A stretch of DNA of 64,000 nucleotides from Paenibacillus polysaccharolyticus (lineage in GTDB: Bacteria > Bacillota > Bacilli > Paenibacillales > Paenibacillaceae), in assembly GCF_900102085.1 (NCBI RefSeq), contig NZ_FMVM01000018.1, positions 107,119 through 171,118 on the forward strand, in the 5' to 3' direction. The position numbers and the translations under genes were made by a program. The notes under the pieces are model-generated. The model made no database searches. It was not told the origin of the DNA and was given only the letters and a program-made list of their open reading frames with translations. The stretch's first letter is position 1, and each line of letters opens with the position of its first letter. Shown piece after piece: positions 42,891 through 51,961 of this stretch.

Positions 42891-44351
42891 ATGAACAAAC
42901 ATGAATATTTGCGACATATCGATACCCGTATTGCTAACGGAAAATTCAAGGACAACTGGACTTCGCTTCGTGAAATCGTCGTTCCCGAGTGGTATCGAAA
43001 AGCGAAATTCGGCATTTTCATCCATTGGGGCGTGTATTCGGTTCCGGCTTATGATAGTGAATGGTACTCCCGTAATATGTACATTCAAGGGTCCAAGGCT
43101 TATGAACACCACCTTGAGGTGTATGGAGATCACAAGGAGTTTGGATATAAGGATTTCATCCCGATGTTTAAGGCAGAGAAATTTGATGCAGATGAATGGG
43201 CGACTCTATTTAAACAAGCAGGTGCAAAGTATGTTATGCCGGTTGCCGAGCATCATGACGGTTTTCAGATGTATAAAAGCTCTATCTCTCACTATAACAC
43301 ATATGAAATGGGCCCTAAACGTGATGTATTAGGTGAGATGAAAGTCGCCTATGAGAAGCAAGGGTTAACCTTCTGTGTGTCGTCCCACCGTGCCGAGCAC
43401 TGGTTCTTCATGTCTCATGGCAAAGAATTCGATTCCGATATCAAGGAACCGTTGCAGTGCGGGGATTTCTACTGGCCCGCCATGCCGGAGCCGCCCGATT
43501 TTCAAGACCTGTACGGTTCACCGCCTTCGGACGAATTTCTGGAAGATTGGCTCATTCGATGCTGTGAACTGGTAGATGAGTATCAACCGAGGGTGTTCTA
43601 TTTTGACTGGTGGATTCATACGGCGGCGTTCAAGCCCTATCTGAAAAAGTTCGCAGCGTATTATTATAACAAAGGCGAGGAATGGGGCATTCCGGTTGCC
43701 ATCAATTACAAGCATGATGCGTTTATGTTTGGTGCAGCGGTTCCTGATGTAGAGCGTGGACAATTCGCTGAGCTTAAGCCTTATTTTTGGCAGACGGATA
43801 CCGCAGTTGCGAGAAATTCCTGGTGTTATACGGAAAATAATCAGTACAAAACGGCACAAGAGATTATTCGGGATCTTGTGGATATCGTCAGTAAAAATGG
43901 AAGTCTACTGCTCAACATCGGGCCACGTGCAGACGGAACGATTCCAGACGAGGATCGCAATATTCTGCTACGTATCGGGAATTGGCTGGAAGCGAACGGA
44001 GAGGCGATCTACGAGACCACGTACTGGCGTACGTATGGTGAAGGGCCTACAGAGGTGAAGGAAGGTCAGTTCACGGACGGAGATACGAAGGTTTTTACAA
44101 GTGAAGATATACGATTTACGGTAAAAGGCAGTAGTCTGTATGCGACGGTAATGGTGTACCCGGATAACGGAATCGTGCACATCCAATCGTTGAAAGAAGG
44201 ATCTCCGCATTTTCATGGAATAGTTGAGCAGGTTCAGATTCTGGGATATGAGGAGCAGCCAAATTGGGAGCGAGATGAAAATGCTTTAACGCTTACCACT
44301 ATGGGTGTGCAGAGCAATGTACCTGTCGTATTTAAAATTGATCTGGACTAA
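42891..44351 (+). CDS. GH29 alpha-L-fucosidase
   Basis: A 486-residue glycosidase removing alpha-linked L-fucose. KFGIFIHWGVYSVPAYDSEWYSRNM and VMPVAEHHDGFQMY are family hallmarks. The predicted nucleophile is D239 in FYFDWWIH. LLLNIGPRADGTIPDED closes the barrel and a beta-sandwich follows. No signal peptide is visible, so it acts inside the cell on imported oligosaccharides. GGAAAGGATGG precedes the ATG. An AraC regulator diverges from it and a terminator follows at 44358. Confidence 0.92.
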   Translation: MNKHEYLRHIDTRIANGKFKDNWTSLREIVVPEWYRKAKFGIFIHWGVYSVPAYDSEWYSRNMYIQGSKAYEHHLEVYGDHKEFGYKDFIPMFKAEKFDADEWATLFKQAGAKYVMPVAEHHDGFQMYKSSISHYNTYEMGPKRDVLGEMKVAYEKQGLTFCVSSHRAEHWFFMSHGKEFDSDIKEPLQCGDFYWPAMPEPPDFQDLYGSPPSDEFLEDWLIRCCELVDEYQPRVFYFDWWIHTAAFKPYLKKFAAYYYNKGEEWGIPVAINYKHDAFMFGAAVPDVERGQFAELKPYFWQTDTAVARNSWCYTENNQYKTAQEIIRDLVDIVSKNGSLLLNIGPRADGTIPDEDRNILLRIGNWLEANGEAIYETTYWRTYGEGPTEVKEGQFTDGDTKVFTSEDIRFTVKGSSLYATVMVYPDNGIVHIQSLKEGSPHFHGIVEQVQILGYEEQPNWERDENALTLTTMGVQSNVPVVFKIDLD

Positions 44352-44357
44352 GTGTGA

Positions 44358-44389
44358 AGAGAACCGGCGCAAGGGCTGGTTCTTTTTTT
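44358..44389 (+). terminator. terminator after the fucosidase gene
   Basis: AGAACCGGC pairs with GGCTGGTTCT around GCAAG, followed by seven T. Confidence 0.85.
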
Positions 44390-45000
44390 ATGGATTATGC
44401 GCAAATGCGAAAGGAGTATAGGTCGAAGGTGTAGACATTAGATGTGTAAAAGCATTATATAGACTTATTTTCTATTTTTTTCAAATAAGGACTTGTGCAG
44501 TTCCCACTTTGAAACTATACTATACCAATAAAATCCAATTTAAGCCTAAATTTAACTTTTATATGTAATTCAAGATGTATTCTGTTAATCAACCCGTACG
44601 AATCACACAGATTCACTTACCACTTCATGGCAAGCGTTATACGAACACTTCTGAATATCCTCCACACGAATGCTTACGACATCCCAGTTACTCTCTTATG
44701 ACACCCACACTAATTATTGATGACCTCAGTCAGCATAAAGACCTTTATCTAAGTGCCATTTTCTCACATTTATTTAACCTATGGACAATTTCCAAATGTT
44801 TCAGTTCCCTATGTTCCCCTAACCAAACCTGTAAAGGAGGTGAGGCCGTATGTGAAGTGAAAAGAAAGTAAGTAAGGTGAAGTAAAAGATGTCCGATGAT
44901 GGTCACTACACCGCTACGAAATCAACAATTGCATTCATTCACAGAGAAGGGTACTTGTACTAGACCAAATAATAAAGCCGGGTAAAAGGAGTGGAAAAGT
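44390..45000 (+). promoter_or_regulatory. long leader/upstream region of the secreted protease
   Basis: About 600 bp without a credible gene. The stretch 44565-44830 is rich in C and poor in G on the coding strand, which resembles a Rho-loading region. At 44833-44843 AAAGGAGGTGA is an exact complement of the 16S rRNA 3' end, and 6 nt later ATG TGA (44850-44855) is a start-stop pair. This resembles the mRNA-stabilising Shine-Dalgarno (STAB-SD) of some Bacillus leaders. A 98-codon frame (44575-44871) has no support. No convincing promoter was located. Confidence 0.5.
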
Positions 45001-48000
45001 TTGATAAAATTAAAACCGTTACGCAAGCCCGTTTCCATGGGGCTCTCGCTTCTCCTTGCATTATCAATGGCACTTCCGGTTTCTGCACAGAACTCATCCT
45101 CATCTAAAATCGATATGAAGTCCAGCTTGGCTGAGGTTTCAACGTCTAAAGTGAATGCCAAACTGACCAAAGCCTTTGAAGGTAGCGAATATGTCACCTA
45201 TCTTGTCAAAATGAAGGAACAGGTGGATACCAAGGCTGTCTCCAAACAAGCGATGGAAAAGGCAACGATTGCCAAGGAAACACCTTCGGCAACCAAGCTG
45301 TCTGTGCGGAACTCTGTGGTAAGTTCACTTCGTGAAACGGCTTCGCGGACACAATATTCGATCGAAAATTATCTGGAAAAGGAAATTGACCTGGGAAAGG
45401 TCAAAGAATATAAAAGTTACTTTATCGTGAATTCACTCGCGGTCACCAGTACCAAAGAAGTCATGGAACAGATTGCGTTGCTGCCAGAGGTAGAGAAAAT
45501 TCTGCCGAACGAAACGCGATATCTGGATAAGGCGGAAGTAAGTAAGCAGCCAGCGAGTGTGTCGCCAGCGAAGGATTCCGTCCAATCACCGGCTAAAGAG
45601 TCAGCTTCACAAGGAACTGCAACCAAAGAAGCGGATTCCAAGGTGAAGAAACAGACTGAAAATGTCGAATGGAATATAGATTACATCAATGCACCTGCGA
45701 TCTGGGAGCGAGGCATTGATGGCACGGGTATCGTGGTTGCCAATCTGGACAGTGGCGTCGATTACACGCATCCTGCGCTTCGCAGTAAATGGCGTGGTCT
45801 GGACGCTTCAGGCAATGTCGTTGATCCAGAGCTAAGCTGGTACGATCCGCATAGCGGCGCGACTCTTCCTGCTGATGGGGATGGACACGGTACTCACACG
45901 ATGGGAACGATGGTTGGTTCCGAAGCGAACGGCACGAATAAGATCGGCGTTGCACCTGGTGCGAAGTGGATCGGAGTGCGTATCTTTAATCCGGAAACAA
46001 CAGATGCAATCATTCTGGATGGCGGACAATGGCTCATTGCCCCAGTGGATGCCGAAGGCAATCTGCATCCTGAACTCGCACCGGACGTTGTAAATAATTC
46101 ATGGGGCGGAGGCGCAGGGCTCGACGAATGGTTTAGACCGATGGTTCAGGCTTGGCGTGATGCTCAGATTTTCCCTGAATTCTCTGCAGGGAATGTACGA
46201 TTGGGGAATCCGGGCGGTCCTGGTTCCGTTGCGAACCCGGCCAACTATCCTGAGAGTTTTGCTACAGGAGCAACCGATATTAACGGCAATTTAGGTTCAT
46301 TCTCATTGCTGGGACCATCCCCGTATGGTGAGATCAAACCAGAAGTATCCGCCCCTGGCGTGAACATTCGTTCAGCCGTGCCTGGAGGTACATATGAAGG
46401 TGGATGGAACGGCACATCCATGGCAGGTCCGCATACAACGGCGCTCGCAGCATTGTTGCTTCAAGCGAACCACTCTCTTAACGTGGATCAGCTGGAACAG
46501 ATCATCATGGATACGGCGACACCGCGAACTGATAGCAAATTTCCGGTTACCCCGAATAACGGCTATGGTCACGGAATCATTAACGCACTGGATGCGGTTG
46601 GTTCGGTTCTCGAAGGCATCGGTACTGTCTCCGGAAGAGTGGTTACGGCTGGAGATGATCTGGAAGAGCCGGTGCTGGAGCACACGCCTGTAAATACGGC
46701 GTTTACGGGTCTGGACATTCCTTTAACGGCACATGTGACAGATAATGTAGCGGTAGTTTCCGTCGAAGCTTTTGCCAGAACCAAAGGCACGAAGCAGTAC
46801 GTCTATCTTCCAATGAATCGGATTGAAGGAGACAGTAAAGCAGGTACGTATACTGCGACGATTCCGGCTTTCCTGATTGAGCCAGAAGGTGTGGAGTATT
46901 ACATTCGAGTGAATGATTATGGCAACAATGGATTTGAGAGTAAGGTATATAACATTGCGGTGTCTAATGGTGTGAAGCCTGGATATTTGCAGGACTTTGA
47001 AGCCGATCAGCTTGGCTTTACTACGGGCGGCACAGGCAGTACGTGGGTTTGGGGGGCACCTGTAAGCGGGCCGAAGGCTGCTTATTCAGGTGAGAAAGTG
47101 ATTGCTACCAATCTGCAAGGCACGTATCTGCCTAATAGTAATGCGTACTTGCTTGCTCCTCCGATCGACTTGACAGAAAGCCCTGAAGGGGCATTGTTAA
47201 CATTCAAACATTGGTATGATATTGAGAATAATCTCGATTTTGGCAAGGTATACATTGCTTCTGAAGATAACGACTATGTATTTGAAGAACTGCTTAGTTA
47301 CACAGGAACGAGTGGTGGATGGAAAACACAGTACATTGATCTGCGTGATTATGCCGGACAGCAGGTGTTCATCCAGTTTAATCTGACCAGTGATGCTTCA
47401 GTTCAGAAAGCTGGTTGGTATATCGATGACTTTGCCGTTCAGGAACTAGACGATATTGCTCCAGGAACGCCTTCAGCTTTGTCTGCAACAGCGGATATTC
47501 TGGGGAACGTAACGTTGAACTGGACGGGTTCGGATGATGAGGATCTTGAATCTTATGTGGTTTACCGTTCCGAAACGGCTAGTTCCGGTTATGAGGCTGT
47601 CGGCACGGTGAAGAAAACCACATTTACAGATACGGCTACGGAGTCGAACGCTACGTATTATTACACTGTGGCGGCACGTGACTATAGTGGTAACGAAAGT
47701 GAGAAATCGAATGAAGTTTCCATCACCGTAGAGGTGCCGGAAGATATTTATATCGATTCGTTTGATGGAAACGATGATAATGGCTGGACTCATGCCGGAA
47801 CCAAGGATGAGTGGGAACGAGGTATCCCGTTAACGGGTCCTTTAAGTGCGGTATCCCCGCCTAATGTGTGGGCAACCGATCTCGACAACACGTATGAGAA
47901 TGGTTCCAACTACTCGCTGGTATCCCCGGTGATTGATTTGACGGATGTCTCTGATGCGACACTTACGTTTAATCATTGGTATGAGATTGAAGGTGGATAT

Positions 48001-50280
48001 GACTTCGGTTATGTCGAAGCAACCAAAGATGGAGGAACAACCTGGACGGAACTCGGCAAATTCTCGCATAATACCAACGGAAAACAGTGGACACCTGTCT
48101 TCTATGGACTGGACGCACTGTCTGGGAATGAAGTTCAATTCCGTTTCCGATTAACCTCGGATAACAGTGTGGTGAGAACAGGTTGGTTTATCGATGATTT
48201 CCGTGTACTGGGTGTTGCTACACCAACGGTAACAAAGGATGAAGCCGTTGTGCTTTCGAGTGACAAACCTAAACCGGACTATGATAATCCATGGTACAAA
48301 GTTACGCGTACAGACAAAGCAGAATTCAATAAGACGAAACAACAAGAGCCTGCTATCAAAAAACCGGGCACGGGTTCAGTTCAGCCGCAAAGTCTGCCGG
48401 CTAGTGCAACGGTTACCGTGCTTGAGACAGGACGTTCTGTGAAAACAGACTCGTCAACAGGGAAGTACAGCTTCACACATGTTGCAGGAGAGTATACGTT
48501 AAAAGCGGAGGCATACGGTTATTATCCGCAAACGAAAACGGTGACGATCACAGATGGTGGCGGAGCCAAAGCCAACTTCAACCTGGAAATGATCCCTTAT
48601 GGACAGATCAAAGGTGTAGTTAAGGATGAACGCTCAGGTCAACCGGTAGCGGATGCCTCGGTGCTCGTTGTGGAGGATGCTAAAGTAGCAGAAGTTCGTA
48701 CAGGAGCAGACGGAAGTTTTACGCTTCAAGTGTTAGAGGGAAGTTACACATTGTCGGTTCGCGCGGCGGACTATTACAGCAAAAAAGTTACGGTGACTGT
48801 TCCGGGCAACGGCACAGTAGATAGTAATATCGCTTTGAAACCATTTATCGGTTTCCCAGGTGAAATTGCTTATGACGACGGTACAGCCGAGAATGCAAGA
48901 GCTTTTAATGCTGCTGATAATGCATGGGCCGTTCGAATGACTCCAGAGCTCGAAACAGCTCAAGTCACGGGAGCTTCGTTCCGATTCTGGAATACGGAGT
49001 GGCCTGTACCTGGTGGGACTGCTTTCCAATACGCGGTTTATGATGCATCAGGTGCTGGTGGAGCACCAGGCAAAAAGCTTGCTGGACCGTTCAATGGTAC
49101 GGCACTGCGGAACGATCAGTGGACTTCCGTAGAATTCCCTGAGCCAATTATTGTGACAGGTGATTTCTACATCGTTTATATCCAGAGTTTAGCGGGTACA
49201 GCTGCTCCTGGTCTGGCTACGGACGAGGATGGAACTTATGCGGCCCGTAGCTGGCAGCGTGTAAGCGGGGCATGGAGTGCTTCCCCTGCTGAAGAGGGGA
49301 ACTACATGATCCGCGCAGTGGTACAATATCCGGTGAATGCTCCGGTGCTTACACCACCAGCGAATACGTATACCAATCAGTCTACCTTTACGATCGCTGG
49401 AACATCTCCTGCTTCTGGAGCACAGATCAAGTTTTACAATGGCAAGGATGCTGCAGGAATAACAACCGTAAATAACGGAAAATTCTCTTATGGAGTGAAG
49501 CTGCGGGCGGGCGTTAATGTGATTACCGCAGAAGCTGTCATTAATGGTAAAACGACAGATCGTTCACTTCCAGTCATTATCATTCTTGACCAGACCAATC
49601 CGCAAGTGAATGGTGTCAGTCCGGCGGAAGGAAGCCGGATTAATACCGAGGTCGTTCATGTGACAGGCAGTGTGGTGGAACAATTCCTCGACAAAGTCAC
49701 CGTGAATGGTCAAACCGTGCAGGTTGACAGAGACAGAAAGTTCAGTCATCGCGTACTGGTGAATAAAGGTGAAAACATCATCACAATTGTGGCAACCGAT
49801 CTTGCCGGAAATAAAACGACAGTAACACGTAAGGTTTATGTGGAAACGGAAGCGCCTGAACTTACCGATATCACGCCAGCCCAAGATGTACGAATTACAT
49901 CAGGGGAAAGTCTCAACGTTTCGTTCAAAAGCAAACCGGGATTGCAAGCCTCTTTCCGAGTTCAGTTGCCTTTGAATCTAAACGCGGACGGTGCGGGAGA
50001 GGTGCCTCTGGTGGAAACAGAACCGGGTATATACACAGGCTCTTACACAACACCTGCTAATCTTGTACTTGAAGGTGGAGTCATTGTGATCCGGGCACAG
50101 GATGCCGCAGGCAACAAGGCTGAAGCTCAAGCTACTGGAAAATTGTTTGTCCATGCAGAGCAAGGAGAAAACAAAGCAGAAGGGCAACCTGCTCCAGAGA
50201 AGGAAGCTGAGGCAGGGAGTGACCTGAAATCGGACCCAACCGATACAGGCTCTAATCCCGCTGAAAGTCTTGAACCATAG
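45001..50280 (+). CDS. bpr: secreted subtilisin-like serine protease, bacillopeptidase F type
   Basis: A 1759-residue multidomain protease. It has a signal peptide (1-29, cut after VSA), an I9-like propeptide (about 45-180), and an S8 catalytic domain with triad D250 (LDSGVD), H296 (DGHGTHT) and S473 (NGTSMAGPH), plus SAGN for the oxyanion hole. Then follow two MAM/M6-like beta-sandwich modules with FxHWY and GWxIDDF motifs (about 665-820 and 915-1065) flanking an fn3 module, two carboxypeptidase-regulatory-like repeats (about 1125-1280) and Big/cadherin-like repeats. It ends in an acidic Glu/Pro tail without an LPXTG. The start is TTG, with AAAGGAG 9 nt upstream. Transcription ends at 50381-50419. 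Confidence 0.92.
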   Translation: MIKLKPLRKPVSMGLSLLLALSMALPVSAQNSSSSKIDMKSSLAEVSTSKVNAKLTKAFEGSEYVTYLVKMKEQVDTKAVSKQAMEKATIAKETPSATKLSVRNSVVSSLRETASRTQYSIENYLEKEIDLGKVKEYKSYFIVNSLAVTSTKEVMEQIALLPEVEKILPNETRYLDKAEVSKQPASVSPAKDSVQSPAKESASQGTATKEADSKVKKQTENVEWNIDYINAPAIWERGIDGTGIVVANLDSGVDYTHPALRSKWRGLDASGNVVDPELSWYDPHSGATLPADGDGHGTHTMGTMVGSEANGTNKIGVAPGAKWIGVRIFNPETTDAIILDGGQWLIAPVDAEGNLHPELAPDVVNNSWGGGAGLDEWFRPMVQAWRDAQIFPEFSAGNVRLGNPGGPGSVANPANYPESFATGATDINGNLGSFSLLGPSPYGEIKPEVSAPGVNIRSAVPGGTYEGGWNGTSMAGPHTTALAALLLQANHSLNVDQLEQIIMDTATPRTDSKFPVTPNNGYGHGIINALDAVGSVLEGIGTVSGRVVTAGDDLEEPVLEHTPVNTAFTGLDIPLTAHVTDNVAVVSVEAFARTKGTKQYVYLPMNRIEGDSKAGTYTATIPAFLIEPEGVEYYIRVNDYGNNGFESKVYNIAVSNGVKPGYLQDFEADQLGFTTGGTGSTWVWGAPVSGPKAAYSGEKVIATNLQGTYLPNSNAYLLAPPIDLTESPEGALLTFKHWYDIENNLDFGKVYIASEDNDYVFEELLSYTGTSGGWKTQYIDLRDYAGQQVFIQFNLTSDASVQKAGWYIDDFAVQELDDIAPGTPSALSATADILGNVTLNWTGSDDEDLESYVVYRSETASSGYEAVGTVKKTTFTDTATESNATYYYTVAARDYSGNESEKSNEVSITVEVPEDIYIDSFDGNDDNGWTHAGTKDEWERGIPLTGPLSAVSPPNVWATDLDNTYENGSNYSLVSPVIDLTDVSDATLTFNHWYEIEGGYDFGYVEATKDGGTTWTELGKFSHNTNGKQWTPVFYGLDALSGNEVQFRFRLTSDNSVVRTGWFIDDFRVLGVATPTVTKDEAVVLSSDKPKPDYDNPWYKVTRTDKAEFNKTKQQEPAIKKPGTGSVQPQSLPASATVTVLETGRSVKTDSSTGKYSFTHVAGEYTLKAEAYGYYPQTKTVTITDGGGAKANFNLEMIPYGQIKGVVKDERSGQPVADASVLVVEDAKVAEVRTGADGSFTLQVLEGSYTLSVRAADYYSKKVTVTVPGNGTVDSNIALKPFIGFPGEIAYDDGTAENARAFNAADNAWAVRMTPELETAQVTGASFRFWNTEWPVPGGTAFQYAVYDASGAGGAPGKKLAGPFNGTALRNDQWTSVEFPEPIIVTGDFYIVYIQSLAGTAAPGLATDEDGTYAARSWQRVSGAWSASPAEEGNYMIRAVVQYPVNAPVLTPPANTYTNQSTFTIAGTSPASGAQIKFYNGKDAAGITTVNNGKFSYGVKLRAGVNVITAEAVINGKTTDRSLPVIIILDQTNPQVNGVSPAEGSRINTEVVHVTGSVVEQFLDKVTVNGQTVQVDRDRKFSHRVLVNKGENIITIVATDLAGNKTTVTRKVYVETEAPELTDITPAQDVRITSGESLNVSFKSKPGLQASFRVQLPLNLNADGAGEVPLVETEPGIYTGSYTTPANLVLEGGVIVIRAQDAAGNKAEAQATGKLFVHAEQGENKAEGQPAPEKEAEAGSDLKSDPTDTGSNPAESLEP

Positions 50281-50380
50281 TCTGATCCGTCAGGGAGCAT
50301 AACCTGTCCATGCTTTGAGATCATCTGAATGGAAGTTCTGTAAGCTATATAGGCCTTGTCAGCTAAAATCAGTATCTTTT

Positions 50381-50420
50381 AAAAAACGGTAAGCCTGGAA
50401 TCAGGGCTTGCCGTTTTTTG
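50381..50420 (+). terminator. terminator after the protease gene
   Basis: AAAAAACGGTAAGCC pairs with GGCTTGCCGTTTTTT (one G-U type mismatch). Confidence 0.88.
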
Positions 50421-50473
50421 GGGTTTAACTATGCACACATACAATAATTTTCATCTCTCCTTCACTTTAATGA

Positions 50474-50488
50474 TATAACATGATATAT
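50474..50488. promoter_or_regulatory. operator-like box upstream of the GntR/LacI-type regulator
   Basis: TATAACATGATATAT resembles the perfect palindrome ATAACATGATGTTAT at 51866-51880 before GH125. A shared box at the regulator and its operon suggests autoregulation. Confidence 0.5.
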
Positions 50489-50534
50489 TAGGATATAAGA
50501 ATTATGAAGTAAAGTGTTTATGGAGGTGCTTGTA

Positions 50535-51713
50535 TTGGCGAAAGACTCGGCTTCCAAGCCGATGTATGAACAGATCTTTGAGTCGTTGAGAGAACGAATA
50601 CAGCAACATCAATATAAAATTGGTGATCGTGTTCCATCGGAAAAAGAACTATGTGACGAATTCGGCGTGAGCCGGATTACAACGAAGAAGGCGCTGGAAA
50701 TGCTGGCCAATGAACAGCTGATTGTTCGACAGCCGGGACGTGGTTCATTTGTGGCCGATACCGCTTTGGATGAGTTAGGACGAGAAGTTACGTCTGTAGC
50801 CAACAAAGGACAGAAGCAGGAACGTAAACTGCTCATCGGTCTGGTCATTACCAATTTCAGCGATATGTATGGAACAGAGCTTTTATATGGTATGGAGGAA
50901 GCTTCACGAAAACATGACAGCTTTCTTGTGCTTAGACGTTCTTTCGGTATTCCCGAGCAGGAGGAACAGTGTATCCGTGAGTTGCTGGAGCTTGGGGTAG
51001 ACGGTTTAATTATTTTCCCTGCACAGGGGGAATATTTTAGTGACGAGATTTTAAAACTGGTGGTTGGCAAGTTCCCATTTGTAATGATAGACCGATATCT
51101 TAAAGGGATTCCCGCTTCCTCGGTTAGCACGGACAATGTCAGAGCAGCAAGAGAAGGGACAAAGTATCTGTTCGATCTGGGACATCAGCATATTGCTTTC
51201 CTTACGCAGCCTCCAGTGAACACAACGACCATTGAGGAACGAATTGAAGGATTTATTGAGGCGCACAACGATCAGGGTATACTTGTGAATCGAGAAATGT
51301 GGGTGGAGTCTATCCTTTCGTCCTTGCCGAATGAATTCGATCCTGAAGCCAAGCATCGTGACGTGGAGAAGCTTGTTGCGCATTTTAAAAAATACCCGCA
51401 GATTACAGCGGTTTTTGCAGCTGAATATGACATTGCATTACTTGCTTTAGAGGCCGCAGAACAGTTGGATATGCGTGTACCCGAAGAACTGTCCATCCTG
51501 TGTTTTGACAGTCCGCATACCGAAAGGCATTCGCGAATTACCCACCTCAAGCAGAATCAGTTTGATATGGGAGAAAAGGCGTTTGAAATGGTCTTGCAAC
51601 ATATGCATGGTCAAGAACTAGGCGGGGTTAAGCGAGTTGTCCTTCCTGCGTCCATCGTAAAGGGAACATCGACAAGTCAGGTAAGAGAGCGTGCTGTTTT
51701 TCAACCGAAATAA
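50535..51713 (+). CDS. GntR/LacI hybrid transcriptional regulator (AraR-like layout)
   Basis: A 392-residue regulator. A GntR-type winged HTH (about 10-75, IGDRVPSEKELCDEFGVSRITTKKALEML) is joined to a LacI/periplasmic-binding effector domain (about 95-380, LIGLVITNFSDMYGTELLYGME, VMIDRYLKGIPASSVSTDN, AVFAAEYDIALLALEAAEQL). The start is TTG at 50535, 6 nt after GGAGGTG; the GTG at 50514 precedes this site. It lies upstream of the mannoside operon. Matching palindromes lie upstream of both. The inducer is probably a manno-oligosaccharide or mannose derivative. Confidence 0.87.
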   Translation: MAKDSASKPMYEQIFESLRERIQQHQYKIGDRVPSEKELCDEFGVSRITTKKALEMLANEQLIVRQPGRGSFVADTALDELGREVTSVANKGQKQERKLLIGLVITNFSDMYGTELLYGMEEASRKHDSFLVLRRSFGIPEQEEQCIRELLELGVDGLIIFPAQGEYFSDEILKLVVGKFPFVMIDRYLKGIPASSVSTDNVRAAREGTKYLFDLGHQHIAFLTQPPVNTTTIEERIEGFIEAHNDQGILVNREMWVESILSSLPNEFDPEAKHRDVEKLVAHFKKYPQITAVFAAEYDIALLALEAAEQLDMRVPEELSILCFDSPHTERHSRITHLKQNQFDMGEKAFEMVLQHMHGQELGGVKRVVLPASIVKGTSTSQVRERAVFQPK

Positions 51714-51865
51714 GGGTATTGGATTTGTGGAATTCGATGCACCAGATGGATAAGATCAGATGAATATAACGGAGGCTTCGGTGACGGAGTCTCTTTTTGT
51801 TGTGCATATGTTCTTATTGGCTTTAATGACAAAAGTTGACATACCATTTGATTTATTTTATGTAA

Positions 51866-51937
51866 ATAACATGATGTTATATAATTAAATATATTGACAT
51901 AACATTTAATTCGTTTTAGGATGATGAAAGCGGTTAA
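51866..51937 (+). promoter_or_regulatory. control region of the mannoside operon: operator, promoter, cre-like site
   Basis: The perfect palindrome ATAACAT-G-ATGTTAT (51866-51880) precedes TTGACA (51894-51899), a 17-nt spacer and TAGGAT (51917-51922). TGAAAGCGGTTAAA at 51924-51937 fits the cre consensus except the penultimate base. Substrate-specific repression plus catabolite control is inferred. Confidence 0.65.
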
Positions 51938-51961
51938 ACTTTTGATGTTTAAGGAGGACTC

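Noticed and set aside
44442..44475. Right-end scrap of the repeat (GTGTAAAAGCATTATATAG)
   Set aside because: Only GTGTAAA matches; the rest diverges, so chance in A/T-rich DNA is likely.
44575..44871. 98-codon frame in the protease leader
   Set aside because: No ribosome site, odd composition driven by the C-rich tract, and no recognisable domain.
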